From Halogeometricum rufum (GTDB taxonomy: Archaea > Halobacteriota > Halobacteria > Halobacteriales > Haloferacaceae): a stretch of DNA of 64,000 nucleotides. Shown one piece after another: positions 8,395-17,583 of this stretch. The stretch covers positions 186,001-250,000 of the forward strand of contig NZ_FOYT01000003.1 of the NCBI RefSeq assembly GCF_900112175.1. The letters run 5' to 3'. The notes below the pieces were generated by a model. It was given only the letters and a program-made list of their open reading frames with translations. It ran no database searches and had not been told where the DNA came from. Each line of letters starts with the position of its first letter. Position 1 is the stretch's first letter. Both the position numbers and the translations under genes were made by a program.

Positions 8395-9267
8395 GTGCGA
8401 TACTTTCACGTTCGGACCGGCTCGAACGACCTGCGTCTCGTCGCCCGCGACGGGGAGTCGGGGTACGACCTCACGGCGGCGCGTCCCGCGGTGTCGTCGT
8501 TCCGCGACCTCGCGATGGTCGCGTCGGCGACGAACCGCGGCGTGGACGACGTCGCCGAGGGCATCGTCTCCGACGCGCCGGTCGTCGGGACTGAGTCCGT
8601 CGAGACGGCGACCGCGCGTCCCCTGGTCCCCGACGAAGTGTGGGCCGCGGGCGTCACCTACGAGGCGAGCGACGACGCCAGACAGACCGAGAGCGACCGA
8701 CCGGACCTCTATCAGGACGTGTTCGAGAACGAGCGCCCCGAACTGTTCTTCAAGGCGACGCCGTCGCGAACGGTCGGCCCGGACGACCGAGTCGGCATCC
8801 GCGCGGACTCCGACTGGGACGTCCCCGAACCCGAACTCGGCGTCGTCCTCTACGAGGGCGACATCGTCGGCTACACCGTCGGCAACGACATGAGCAGCCG
8901 CGACATCGAGGGGCAGAACCCGCTGTACCTCCCGCAGGCGAAGGTGTACGACCGGTGCTGCGCCGTCGGTCCGTGCGTCGCCTCGCCGGAGACGGTCGGT
9001 GACCCGCACGAACTCGACGTGCGGATGACCATCCGCCGGGACGGCGAGACGGCGTTCGAGGGCGAGACGAACACCTCGCTGATGGCACGCACCTGCGAGG
9101 AACTGGTGTCGTCGCTGACGCGGCACGACGCGGTTCCCGAACTGGCCGTCCTGCTGACCGGCACGTCCATCGTCCCGCCGACGGAGTTCACGCTCCGCGA
9201 GGACGACCACGTCGAAATCGACATCGAATCCATCGGAACGCTGGCGAACGCGGTGACGGTCGTATGA
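8395..9267 (+). CDS. FAH-family protein, probable 2-keto-3-deoxypentonate dehydratase
   Basis: 290-residue fumarylacetoacetate hydrolase-fold protein. The metal site is E/E/D in the PEPELGV segment (near residues 143-149) followed by NDMSSRD (near 164-170), with a KVYD motif (near 182). Related archaeal enzymes are 2-keto-3-deoxyxylonate/arabinonate dehydratase (XacE/KdaD) and the diketo-hydrolases of L-fucose and L-rhamnose breakdown. The adjacent divergent ALDH favours the dehydratase role, giving 2-oxoglutarate semialdehyde. The GTG at 8395 is preferred because a TATA-like box precedes it; the longer frame from 8344 adds an Arg-rich stretch unlike the family. Confidence 0.75.
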   Translation: MRYFHVRTGSNDLRLVARDGESGYDLTAARPAVSSFRDLAMVASATNRGVDDVAEGIVSDAPVVGTESVETATARPLVPDEVWAAGVTYEASDDARQTESDRPDLYQDVFENERPELFFKATPSRTVGPDDRVGIRADSDWDVPEPELGVVLYEGDIVGYTVGNDMSSRDIEGQNPLYLPQAKVYDRCCAVGPCVASPETVGDPHELDVRMTIRRDGETAFEGETNTSLMARTCEELVSSLTRHDAVPELAVLLTGTSIVPPTEFTLREDDHVEIDIESIGTLANAVTVV

Positions 9268-9304
9268 GGCCGCACGGCGTCCCACCCTCCCGCACTCACC
9301 CACG

Positions 9305-10855
9305 ATGACCACGACGAGCGACGAACACGAAGACGACGACGAAGAGAGTACCACCGACGACGGAGTGCCCCCCGTCGACGACGAATCGACGACGGCGGCC
9401 GACCCCGCGGTCGAGAACGACCTCGTGTTGGTCTCGAACCGACAGCCGTACTCCCACGAGTACGACGACGACGGCGACGTGGTCGTCGACCGCCCCGCGG
9501 GCGGCCTCACGGCCGGACTCGACCCGGTGATGCAACGCGCCCACGGGACGTGGATCGCGTGGGGCGACGGCGAGGCCGACCGGGAGGTGACCGGCGACGA
9601 CGGCACCGTTCGGATGCCGCCCGAAGAAGAGTCGTACGCGCTCAAGCGCATCTGGCTCTCTGACGACGAGGTACAGGCGTACTACTACGGGTACAGCAAC
9701 CGGGTGCTGTGGCCCCTCTGCCACGGCGGCGTCTGGCAGACCGAGTACGCGAACCGCCACTGGCGGCGGTACCAGCAAGTGAACGGGAAGTTCGCCGACG
9801 CCGTCGTGGACGCCATCGGCGACGACTCCATCGTCTGGTTTCAGGACTACCACTTCGCCCTCGCGCCGCGGCAGGTGCGCGAGCAGGTTCCGGACGCGCT
9901 CCTCGCCCACTTCTGGCACATCACGTGGCCCGGGTGGGACACGTTCCGCGCCTGCCCGCAGGCGGCCGACATCCTCGAGGGGTTGCTGGCGAACGACCTG
10001 CTCGGGTTCCACGTCGAGCGGTACTGCTACAACTTCCTCGACTGCGTCGACGAGGCGTTCGACGACGCGTTCGTCGACTACGACGACAACCGCGTCCAGT
10101 ACGAGGGCCACACGACGCACGTCGCGGCGTTCCCCCTCGGCATCGACGCGAACTCGGTGGCCCAGTCCGCCGCGGACACCGACGAGGAGTCGTGGCGGTC
10201 GTTCAAGCGCGACCGAGGCATCCCCGAGGAGTCGATGGTCGCACTCGGCGTCGACAGACTCGACTACACGAAGGGCATCGTCGAGCGACTGAAGGCGTTA
10301 GAGGAGTTCTGGCGGACCCGCCCCGAGTGGCAGGGGGAACTGACGTACGTCCAGAAGGCCGACGAGTCGCGGTCGCTCATCCCCGAGTACCAGAACCTCC
10401 AGTCCAACGTCGAGGAGGCCGTCGAGCGCATCAACGAACGCTTCGGCACCGACGAGTGGACGCCCGTCGTCTACATCGACGACTGGTTGGAGAGCGACGC
10501 GCTCAACGCCCTGTACCGCTACAGCGACGTGATGCTCGTCAGCGCCCTCCGCGACGGGATGAACCTCGTCGCCAAGGAGTTCGTCGCCTCGCAAATCGAC
10601 GACGACGGCGTCCTCGTCCTCTCGAACCAGACCGGCGCGCACGAGCAACTCGGCGACCAGTCGGTCAGCATCAACCCCTACGACACGCAGGAGTTCGCCA
10701 ACGCCATCGAGGAGGCGGTGACGATGGAGGAGACGGAGCGACACCGTCGGATGCGGACGCTCCGCGAACGCGTCGCCGACGCCGACCTCGACGCGTGGAT
10801 GGCCGACGTGTTCGCCGAAATCGAGGAGATACGCGAGAACAGAACGGTGCGCTGA
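9305..10855 (+). CDS. otsA: Trehalose-6-phosphate synthase
   Basis: 516-residue GT20 glycosyltransferase that makes trehalose-6-phosphate from a nucleotide-glucose donor and glucose-6-phosphate. Family signatures are SNRQPYSHEY (near residue 44), FQDYHFAL (near 180), HITWPGWDTF (near 206), GVDRLDYTKGI (near 318) and LRDGMNLVAKEF (near 417). A roughly 35-residue acidic N-terminal extension precedes the domain, as is common in halophiles. No OtsB phosphatase gene is visible in the window. It lies 37 bases after the FAH gene and may be read through from it. The final codons and stop are part of a 38-base perfect tandem duplication. Confidence 0.92.
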   Translation: MTTTSDEHEDDDEESTTDDGVPPVDDESTTAADPAVENDLVLVSNRQPYSHEYDDDGDVVVDRPAGGLTAGLDPVMQRAHGTWIAWGDGEADREVTGDDGTVRMPPEEESYALKRIWLSDDEVQAYYYGYSNRVLWPLCHGGVWQTEYANRHWRRYQQVNGKFADAVVDAIGDDSIVWFQDYHFALAPRQVREQVPDALLAHFWHITWPGWDTFRACPQAADILEGLLANDLLGFHVERYCYNFLDCVDEAFDDAFVDYDDNRVQYEGHTTHVAAFPLGIDANSVAQSAADTDEESWRSFKRDRGIPEESMVALGVDRLDYTKGIVERLKALEEFWRTRPEWQGELTYVQKADESRSLIPEYQNLQSNVEEAVERINERFGTDEWTPVVYIDDWLESDALNALYRYSDVMLVSALRDGMNLVAKEFVASQIDDDGVLVLSNQTGAHEQLGDQSVSINPYDTQEFANAIEEAVTMEETERHRRMRTLRERVADADLDAWMADVFAEIEEIRENRTVR

Positions 10856-10920
10856 GAAGCCGACGACGGGACGGAACGCCGCCGGTGCGCTGAGAAGCCG
10901 ACGACGGGACGGAACGCCGC
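10845..10920. repeat. 38-base perfect tandem duplication over the otsA stop
   Basis: Copies at 10845-10882 and 10883-10920 are identical. Copy one contains the last otsA codons and its TGA; copy two repeats them as non-coding sequence. This looks like a recent slippage or unequal exchange event. Confidence 0.95.
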
Positions 10921-10935
10921 GAGAAGTCGTCGGCC

Positions 10936-11808
10936 TCAGAACTCGACGCGTTCGACGCTCTCGTCGGTTCCGTAGACGACTTCGTCCACCATCTCCACGA
11001 ACAGGCCGTGTTCCTGCGCGCCGGGAATCCGCGCGAGGTCGGCGGCCCGCGCGTCGACATCGTCTATCTCGCCGAAGTCGCAGTCGACGACGAGGTTCCC
11101 GTTCGCCGTGAACAGCGGTCCGTCCTTCGCCTCCGCGTAGCGGAGCGACGGGTCGCCGCCAGCGTCGCGGACCCACTCCTGCGCGACGTTCCGCGACTCC
11201 GGCAGTACCGACAGCGGAACGTCGTGCGAGAGCGGGGTCGAACGCTTCTCGTCGTCGGTGGCGACGACGAGGCGGTCGGCCATCGAGTCGATGAGTTTCT
11301 CGCGGGCGTGAGAGGCACCCCCGCCCTTCACGACGTGCGGGTGTTCCGGGTCCCACTGGTCGGCGCCGTCGATGGCGACGTCCAGCGAGTCGAACTCGTC
11401 CACGTCGGTCAGAGGGATGCCGAGTTCGCGCGCCAAATCGTGGCTCTGCAGCGACGTGGCGACGCCGCGGACGTCTTCGAGTTCGCCCTCGCGCAGTTTC
11501 CACCCGATGGCCGCGATGGCCCACGCCGTCGTGCTCCCGGTGCCGAGGCCGACGTCCATGCCGGACTCGACGGCTTCGGCGGCCTCGATGCCGCCGCGAC
11601 GCCGCTTGTCCATCAGCACGTCCTCGGCGTCGCTCTTGATACGCTTCGGCGAGGGGACGACGCGGATGCGCTCGCGTATCTCGCTCTCGTCGAGCGACAG
11701 GTCCGCCCCGTCCAGTTCCTCGCGCGCCTTTTCTACGGTCTCGTCCTCGGTCTCGGCCCAGACGCTGACGTCGTGGCCGTTCTCGTCGTAGACGAACTGT
11801 TTTGCCAT
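10936..11808 (-). CDS. rpiA: Ribose-5-phosphate isomerase A
   Basis: 290-residue isomerase that interconverts ribulose-5-phosphate and ribose-5-phosphate. RpiA motifs: GLGTGSTT (near residue 87), DGADQ (near 148), KGGGASH with the following REK (near 160), and HGLFVEMVD (near 268). The first 60-70 residues form an N-terminal extension beyond the typical 225-230 residue enzyme; it is acidic and of unknown role. It is 5 bases downstream of gndA on the same strand, so the two are almost certainly co-transcribed. This links the product of 6-phosphogluconate oxidation to ribose formation. Confidence 0.93.
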   Translation of the reverse strand: MAKQFVYDENGHDVSVWAETEDETVEKAREELDGADLSLDESEIRERIRVVPSPKRIKSDAEDVLMDKRRRGGIEAAEAVESGMDVGLGTGSTTAWAIAAIGWKLREGELEDVRGVATSLQSHDLARELGIPLTDVDEFDSLDVAIDGADQWDPEHPHVVKGGGASHAREKLIDSMADRLVVATDDEKRSTPLSHDVPLSVLPESRNVAQEWVRDAGGDPSLRYAEAKDGPLFTANGNLVVDCDFGEIDDVDARAADLARIPGAQEHGLFVEMVDEVVYGTDESVERVEF

Positions 11809-11813
11809 GGCTG

Positions 11814-12884
11814 TTAGTCGTCGGAGTCGGCCTCGAACTCCTCGCGTCGCTCCGGTCGCACGGAGTCGAGGCCCTCCTCGTCTTGCCGCAGGTGGTCGCG
11901 GGCGACGTTGTCCACGCGCCCGGTGATGCGCTCTTCCAGCATTCGCTCGCTCTCACCGAAGGGGTGCTGCCCGAAGCCGTGACGCATGAGGGCGATGGCG
12001 CGGTAGGCGTGCCGCTGGTTCCCCCGCGACTTGAACAGTTCCGTCACGGCCGTGCTGATGACGGGAATCGGCGTCTCGCCCTTGAACGCCTCCTGCACCA
12101 GCCAGTTCACCTCGCCGGTGTCTTCGACGTAGTTCGGAATCTCCTCGAAGTCCTCGGGCGCGTCGGACTGTTGCTCCTCGTTGCGGAGCCCCATGCTCAT
12201 CAGTTCGACCAGCCAACTCTCGATGACCGCGCCGTTGTTCCACGTCTCGAACAGGTCCGCCATCTCGCCGTCGAGGTCGAACTGGCCGGCCTGCAGGAGT
12301 TCGACGCCCTCCGCGATGGACTGGAGCATCCCGAACTCGATGCCGTTGTGCACAAGTTTGACGAAGTGACCGCTCCCCGGCGGGCCGACGTGCATGAGGC
12401 CGCCGTCGACGGACAGTTCGTCGAGGAACGGTTCGGCTATCTCGAACCCCTCCTCTTTGCCGCCGACCATGAAGCAGGCGCCCTCGCTGGCGCGGGGCGG
12501 GCCGCCACTCGTGCCCGCGTCGAGGAAGTAGACGCCGTCCTCCCAACATCGTTCCTCACGGCGAATCGAGTCGCGCCAGAACGAGTTGCCGCCGTCCATG
12601 ACGACGTCGCCCTCGTCGAGTACGTCCACCAAGCCGTCCAGTTGGTCGTCTATCAGGTCGCCGGCGGGAAGCGAGAGGTAGACCACTCGCGGCGGGTCGA
12701 GTTCCTCGGCGAGCGTCTCGTACTCGCCCGCGTCGTGCACCTCGACGCCCATCTGCTGTAGTTCCGCTCTGTCGGCCGTGTCGAGTCCGACCACGCGGAT
12801 GTCCTTCTCGACGGCCTGTTTCGCGAGGTTGCCGCCGATCTGTCCCAGTCCGACGATTCCGAGTTCGAGTTCCTGTGTGCTCAT
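11814..12884 (-). CDS. gndA: 6-phosphogluconate dehydrogenase (decarboxylating)
   Basis: 356-residue enzyme that oxidises 6-phosphogluconate to ribulose-5-phosphate and CO2. Motifs: GLGQIGGNLA cofactor loop (near residue 12), DGGNSFW (near 96), GTSGGPPRASEG (substrate-binding GxSGG, near 123), and HFVKLVHNGIE with catalytic Lys and Asn (near 170). The C-terminal helical domain is present. The ATG at 12884 begins just before the Rossmann fold; the longer frame upstream is not protein-like. It is followed after 5 bases by rpiA, and an Azf-like gene lies about 2.3 kb away, so the oxidative pentose phosphate pathway is nearly complete here. Confidence 0.92.
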   Translation of the reverse strand: MSTQELELGIVGLGQIGGNLAKQAVEKDIRVVGLDTADRAELQQMGVEVHDAGEYETLAEELDPPRVVYLSLPAGDLIDDQLDGLVDVLDEGDVVMDGGNSFWRDSIRREERCWEDGVYFLDAGTSGGPPRASEGACFMVGGKEEGFEIAEPFLDELSVDGGLMHVGPPGSGHFVKLVHNGIEFGMLQSIAEGVELLQAGQFDLDGEMADLFETWNNGAVIESWLVELMSMGLRNEEQQSDAPEDFEEIPNYVEDTGEVNWLVQEAFKGETPIPVISTAVTELFKSRGNQRHAYRAIALMRHGFGQHPFGESERMLEERITGRVDNVARDHLRQDEEGLDSVRPERREEFEADSDD

Positions 12885-13252
12885 GTGTGTCCGTCTCAAT
12901 CGGTGACAGTCGTCGCACGATTCCGTTCGTGTCCACTCGACGATGCCCCGTCGGTGCGAATTCTGGCTATTCGTGGGTTCTATCCCCAGATTGCACGAAC
13001 TGCTCGTCGTTCGTTCAAGCGTCGCCCCGCGACGGACTAAACCGTGATGGCCGCCGGCAGTCGTCCGACCGGAGGCCACCGCGTTTAATTCGCCCGAGTC
13101 GGAATCCGAAGTCCGAACGACGGGTCTCAGTTCATGCTCGGTACCGCAGGGACGCTCACGTCGACGCTCGCATCGACAGACGGACGACGGGCCGTTGCTC
13201 GAACCCGAGTGCAGGGAGCGAACGGACGGCTGAGGTGGCCAACACCGCACAG
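12885..13252. other. Divergent promoter region between gndA and the GH15 gene
   Basis: 368 bases without a convincing gene. A TTTAATT at about 13084-13090 could be a TATA box for a leadered GH15 transcript. Nothing else recognised. Confidence 0.5.
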
Positions 13253-15148
13253 ATGACTCGATACGAGCCGATTTCTGACTACGGCATCGTCGGCAACCTG
13301 AAGACGTGCGCCCTCGTGAGCGACGGCGGTGCCATCGACTGGTGTTGCTTCCCGTACCTCGATTCGCCGAGCGTCTTCGGCGGCCTGCTGGACGTCGAAC
13401 GGGGCGGGACGTTCGCCGTCGCTCCCGTGAAACCGTTCGACTCCCGCCAGCGGTATCTCGGGGAGACGAACGTCCTCCAGACCACGTTCAGCACTGCGGG
13501 GGGCGAACTGACCGTGACGGACTTCATGCCCGTCTGCGGCGAGGAGTACGCCGACGACTACCCGGTCGACGCCGTCTACCGCAAAGTCACCTGCACGGAC
13601 GGGAGCGTGGACGTCCACGTCGAGTTCGAACCGCGGTTCGACTACGCGCGGGCCGAGACGGGAGTCGAGACGACGAGTGGCGGCGTCGTCGCCACCCGGG
13701 GCGATAGTGGCGACGGAGACGACGGAGAGAGCGCCGACGGTCACCGCGGCGAGTCGTTGTTCCTGTCGACTCCCGTGAGGATGACCGTCGAGGAGGCGCG
13801 GGCGACGGCCACCTACCCCCTCTCGGAGGGCGAGTCCCACTGGTACGTCGCCCAGTACGGCGACCACGACCCCTTGGCCGGTGCCACTTGCGACGACCTG
13901 CTGTCGGAGACGGTCGAGTACTGGCGAGAGTGGGCGCACACCTGCGACGACGGCGACGAGAACGACGGCTGTTACCTCACCGGCGAGGCGCACGACTTGG
14001 CGGTTCGGTCGGGACTCGTCCTGAAACTCCTGATGCGGCGCGACACGAACGGTATCTGCGCGGCGCCGACCACGTCGCTCCCGGAGGACGTCGGCGGCGT
14101 GCGGAACTGGGACTACCGGTTCAGTTGGATTCGCGACGGAGCGTTCACCGTTCGCGCCCTGTCGCACCTCGGCCACACCGAGGAGGCGAAGGCGTATCTC
14201 GAACGGTTCGTCGACCTCAGCAAGTCGTTGGACCCCGAGGAGATTCGACCGCTGTACGCGATGAACCACGACGAGGGCCTCTCCGAGACCGAACTGTCGC
14301 ACCTGACCGGCTACCGGAACTCCTCGCCCGTCCGCGTCGGCAACGACGCGGCCGACCAGCAGCAACTCGACGTCTACGGCGAACTCGTCCTCGCCGTCTC
14401 GCAGTTGATGAAGTCGGGCGCGACCGTCGACCCGGACGACTGGGCGGCGATTGCGAACGTCGCGGACCACATCTGCGAGACGTGGGACGAACCGGGGTCG
14501 GGCATCTGGGAGGTCCGCGGCGACGACCACCAGTTCGTCCACTCGAAGGTGATGTGCTGGGTCGGCCTCGACCGAGCCATCGAGATGGCGGAGACGCTGG
14601 ACTTCGCCGAGGCCGACGACCGGTGGTCGACGGTCCGCGAGGAGATTCACGAGACGGTGCTCGAACGCGGCTACGACGACGAAATCGGGGCGTTCACACA
14701 GCGGTACGAAGGCGATGCGCTGGACGCGACGGCGTTGCTCGTCCCACTGACGGGCTTTCTCCCGCCGGACGACGACCGGGTCGTCTCGACCGTCGACACG
14801 ATTCGGGAGGAACTGGCGACCGAGGATGGACTCGTGTTCAGGTACAGAGACGGCGCGGACCCGTTGCCCGGCGAGGAGGGGGCGTTCGTCCTCTGCTCGT
14901 TCTGGCTCGTGGACGCCCTCGCCGTCTGCGGCCGCGTGGAGGAAGCCGAAACCGTGTTCGAGAACGTCGTCGAGTACGCCGGGTCGCTCGGGTTGCTGTC
15001 GGAGGAAGTCGACGCCGAACGAGGCGAACTGCTCGGCAACTACCCGCAGGCGTTCAGCCACATCGGACTGGTGAACGCTGCGCTCTATCTCGCCGAGGCG
15101 CGACAGGACGTCGAAATTCAGCCGTTCGGCGCACACTCGCTGGACTGA
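13253..15148 (+). CDS. GH15 glycoside hydrolase, glucoamylase/trehalase type
   Basis: 631-residue family 15 glycosidase. The N-terminal beta-sandwich begins with the typical PISDYGIVGN and GGAIDWCCFPY segments. The (alpha/alpha)6 catalytic domain shows RNWDYRFSWIRDG (near residue 283) and a second acidic segment before GNYPQAFSHIGL (near 594), where the general base normally lies. GH15 enzymes hydrolyse starch, glucans or, in several archaea and actinobacteria, trehalose. The position next to otsA favours a trehalase, but this is inference. No signal peptide is seen, so it is likely cytoplasmic, which also fits trehalase better than a secreted glucoamylase. Confidence 0.85.
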   Translation: MTRYEPISDYGIVGNLKTCALVSDGGAIDWCCFPYLDSPSVFGGLLDVERGGTFAVAPVKPFDSRQRYLGETNVLQTTFSTAGGELTVTDFMPVCGEEYADDYPVDAVYRKVTCTDGSVDVHVEFEPRFDYARAETGVETTSGGVVATRGDSGDGDDGESADGHRGESLFLSTPVRMTVEEARATATYPLSEGESHWYVAQYGDHDPLAGATCDDLLSETVEYWREWAHTCDDGDENDGCYLTGEAHDLAVRSGLVLKLLMRRDTNGICAAPTTSLPEDVGGVRNWDYRFSWIRDGAFTVRALSHLGHTEEAKAYLERFVDLSKSLDPEEIRPLYAMNHDEGLSETELSHLTGYRNSSPVRVGNDAADQQQLDVYGELVLAVSQLMKSGATVDPDDWAAIANVADHICETWDEPGSGIWEVRGDDHQFVHSKVMCWVGLDRAIEMAETLDFAEADDRWSTVREEIHETVLERGYDDEIGAFTQRYEGDALDATALLVPLTGFLPPDDDRVVSTVDTIREELATEDGLVFRYRDGADPLPGEEGAFVLCSFWLVDALAVCGRVEEAETVFENVVEYAGSLGLLSEEVDAERGELLGNYPQAFSHIGLVNAALYLAEARQDVEIQPFGAHSLD

Positions 15149-15182
15149 GTCGGTCTGCGACGAGAGCCACGAGGTGCGGGCG

Positions 15183-15980
15183 TCAGTTCTGCTCGACGAC
15201 GTCGGCGGCGTTGTCTCGCGGCGCGTAGCCGATGCTTCGGAGCGTCTGCGTGAGCGACAGGCAGCGCTCGTCGTTCGCGGAGATGGCGTGGGCGGTGAGC
15301 GGGTTCTCCCGAACGTCGGCGAGTGCCGCGGCCGCCACGGCGTCACGACAGTCGCGCGGGCTCAGCCACATGGCGCGGGCGAACCGTGCCCCCTCCTCGG
15401 TGTACTCGTCCGAAGACGGCGGGTCGGTCACCTTCTCGCGCAGTCGTTCGCGCGGGAGGAGCCACCCGATTCGGAGGTTGACCACTTCGAGGTCCGTCTT
15501 GTGAGCGAAGTGCTTGCCGAGTGCCTCGCCGGCCACCTTGGTGACGCCGTAGAACGAGTCGGGATACGGCTCCTGGTCCGGGTAGACGGCCGGCGCGTCG
15601 TCGCGGAGCGTCTCCGGTTCGTCCGGGTCGGCCACCTCCCGCGCGTTCAGCGCGTGGTTCGACGAGGAGTAGACGACTCGGTCGATGTCGTTCTCGACGG
15701 CGGCGTGGTAGGCGTTGTAGACCCCGTCGACGTTGACGTCCTTCACCTCGTCCCAGTCGGCGTACGGCGACGGGTTCGCCGCGAGGTGGACGAGCACGTC
15801 CACGTCGTCCGGGAGTTTCTCGACGAAGTCGTCCCGGTTCAGCACGTTCAGGACGATGCTCTCGATGTCTTCCTCCTCCGTCTGCGTGATGGGAGTGACC
15901 GTGTGCGTCTCCCGGTCGAACGCGTCGAGAACGGTACTTCCGACGTTACCGGCGGCTCCCGTTATCGCGATGTGCGCCAT
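15183..15980 (-). CDS. azf: NAD-dependent epimerase/dehydratase, probable Azf glucose-6-phosphate dehydrogenase
   Basis: 265-residue extended SDR. GAAGNVG cofactor loop near residues 9-15, YSSSN (near 109) and the catalytic Tyr-x3-Lys in YGVTK (near 142). In haloarchaea a protein of this type (Azf, archaeal zwischenferment) is the NAD-dependent glucose-6-phosphate dehydrogenase. The proximity of gndA and rpiA supports this, but a uronate or sugar dehydrogenase is the main alternative. Start chosen at the ATG at 15980 directly before the first strand (HIAITG); an upstream in-frame ATG at 16007 adds nine unlikely residues. Confidence 0.75.
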   Translation of the reverse strand: MAHIAITGAAGNVGSTVLDAFDRETHTVTPITQTEEEDIESIVLNVLNRDDFVEKLPDDVDVLVHLAANPSPYADWDEVKDVNVDGVYNAYHAAVENDIDRVVYSSSNHALNAREVADPDEPETLRDDAPAVYPDQEPYPDSFYGVTKVAGEALGKHFAHKTDLEVVNLRIGWLLPRERLREKVTDPPSSDEYTEEGARFARAMWLSPRDCRDAVAAAALADVRENPLTAHAISANDERCLSLTQTLRSIGYAPRDNAADVVEQN

Positions 15981-16787
15981 CGACGGGAGTGAGTCGGCGA
16001 GTGCCAAAGGTTCGATGGCCGGAGGACGGCCGCCGAAGGGGGTATCAGCCGGCGGTTCGACGCCGTATCGGACGACGTGGCCGGGACCGCACGCCCCCGA
16101 GAAACCTTCGTCCTCTCCGAGGACGAGTACCGGAAGTGGATAGCGAAGGAAACGGAGTTCGGGGCGACGGACGGGAACGAGTCAGCAGAACTTCCGTCCC
16201 CGCGAAACCCGGATAGTCGTCGAACGTCTCGACCCGTCCGACTCGTCCGACACGGACCGCACATCGCCTCCGTGGACGATGCGGTGAGAGTGATTTTCAC
16301 GAAATTCATTACAATGCTATCGGCGGTCGTATCGGGAAGTTTACCCCGTCGAACCCGGGTTTTTACCTATCTGCCCGCACGTCGTCCGTAAGACGGTCGA
16401 CCGTCGAGCGCGCGTTCGACAGATTTTATTGTAATTCAAGTTAGTATCATTATTGAATTTCGGACATAATATCAGATTTATTATATTTATGTCTTACGTA
16501 CTAGTTCCGCAGGTAAGGAGTTTAAATCGATGTGAAGAGAGATATCGTGTTTTATCGCCGGCTGACGGGGCGAATGGTACGCTCCGCTAGTAGTGTCATA
16601 CGTGATAACGTCGTCTAACGAAATCCAACTGAATCGGTGGGCTAGAGAGGTGTCGTCGATACGTGGTGGAGACGGGATGACGTGGATGCGGAGCGGCGTG
16701 GACGCAGAGTACCGTGGACGGGAGGTGAAAGTCGAGTGTGACGCAGAGTGATGTGGACGAGAGCCGGATGTGGGGCGAGAGCCGATG
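15981..16787. other. Long intergenic region with an AT-rich patch
   Basis: About 800 bases with no gene I can support. 16430-16505 is strikingly AT-rich compared with its surroundings, and short open frames here (for example one at 16077-16391) look random or decayed. No repeat, tRNA or hairpin recognised. Confidence 0.5.
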
Positions 16788-17369
16788 TCACGCGGGTTCG
16801 GAATCGTACTCCGTGAACAGCATCCTGAATCCGCCGACGAGGAGTCGGTCGAGCGCCTTGCTCGCCAGCGAGAAGGAGACGAAGAAGACGACCATGACCG
16901 CGAACTCGCCCGGCACGAACGCTCCTGCATCCAGCGTGGCGACGACGCGAATCATCGACATCGCGGTCGAGACTGCGCTCTCGAACGTCCACGCCGCGGC
17001 GAGGCCGAAGACCAGCACTGCGACCAGGGCCACCAGCGCCTGCGTCTCGGTCGGAGTTTTCCGTCCGAAGATGCTGCTTCTGTTCGCGTCGTAGCGGCCG
17101 ATACCGAGCGACGCCAGTTGGCGTCTGACCTGTTCGAGAACGGTCACCGCGAGGACGAACCAGACGAACGCCGCGAGTCCGAGACGAACGAGCGACGGCG
17201 AGAGGGACAGCGTCGACTCCGTCAGCACCGCCACGACGGTGGGCGTCGCGCGGTCCACCAGATAGTAGAACAGCAACAACCCGAGAACGGCGTCCACGGG
17301 ACCGTACGCCGGAAACTCGTGTCGATTCCGGGGGGCGGTACGTAGTCGGGAGTCGCTGTACGAACTCAT
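16788..17369 (-). CDS. Membrane protein of unknown function
   Basis: 193-residue protein with about four predicted membrane segments: residues 23-42, 59-78, 107-127 and 151-173 approximately. A cytoplasmic loop around residues 85-105 is basic (RYDANRSS, GRKT). No family recognised. The ATG at 17369 is preferred over the longer frame because upstream residues are low complexity. It lies next to the four-helix membrane protein at 17584-18279, on the same strand, 214 bases downstream of it. Confidence 0.6.
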   Translation of the reverse strand: MSSYSDSRLRTAPRNRHEFPAYGPVDAVLGLLLFYYLVDRATPTVVAVLTESTLSLSPSLVRLGLAAFVWFVLAVTVLEQVRRQLASLGIGRYDANRSSIFGRKTPTETQALVALVAVLVFGLAAAWTFESAVSTAMSMIRVVATLDAGAFVPGEFAVMVVFFVSFSLASKALDRLLVGGFRMLFTEYDSEPA

Positions 17370-17446
17370 GAGAGTACAGACGAGGTCACACGTCATCAAT
17401 CGTTGGCCTCCCTCCCAGTTATCGAGAGTGACGGACCGGAAGGGTA

Positions 17447-17490
17447 TCGTCGTTCCGAGTCCAGTAAGTCGTCGTTCCGAGTCCAGTAAG
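17447..17490. repeat. 22-base perfect tandem duplication
   Basis: Two identical 22-base copies at 17447-17468 and 17469-17490, starting TCGTCGTTCCGAG, lie between two membrane protein genes. Like the 38-base duplication after otsA this looks recent. Confidence 0.9.
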
Positions 17491-17583
17491 CCGTCCTGAC
17501 GACTTCGGCATCCCCCTCCGTCGGCCGTCGCTGTCACCCCTCCCCGAAGTCACCCCTCCCGGAGGCGGCATCCGTGCGTACGG

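Noticed and set aside
16077-16391. 104-residue open frame upstream of azf
   Set aside because: Only the first 30 residues look halophilic; the rest is Arg/Ser-rich with no membrane or domain pattern. Likely random.
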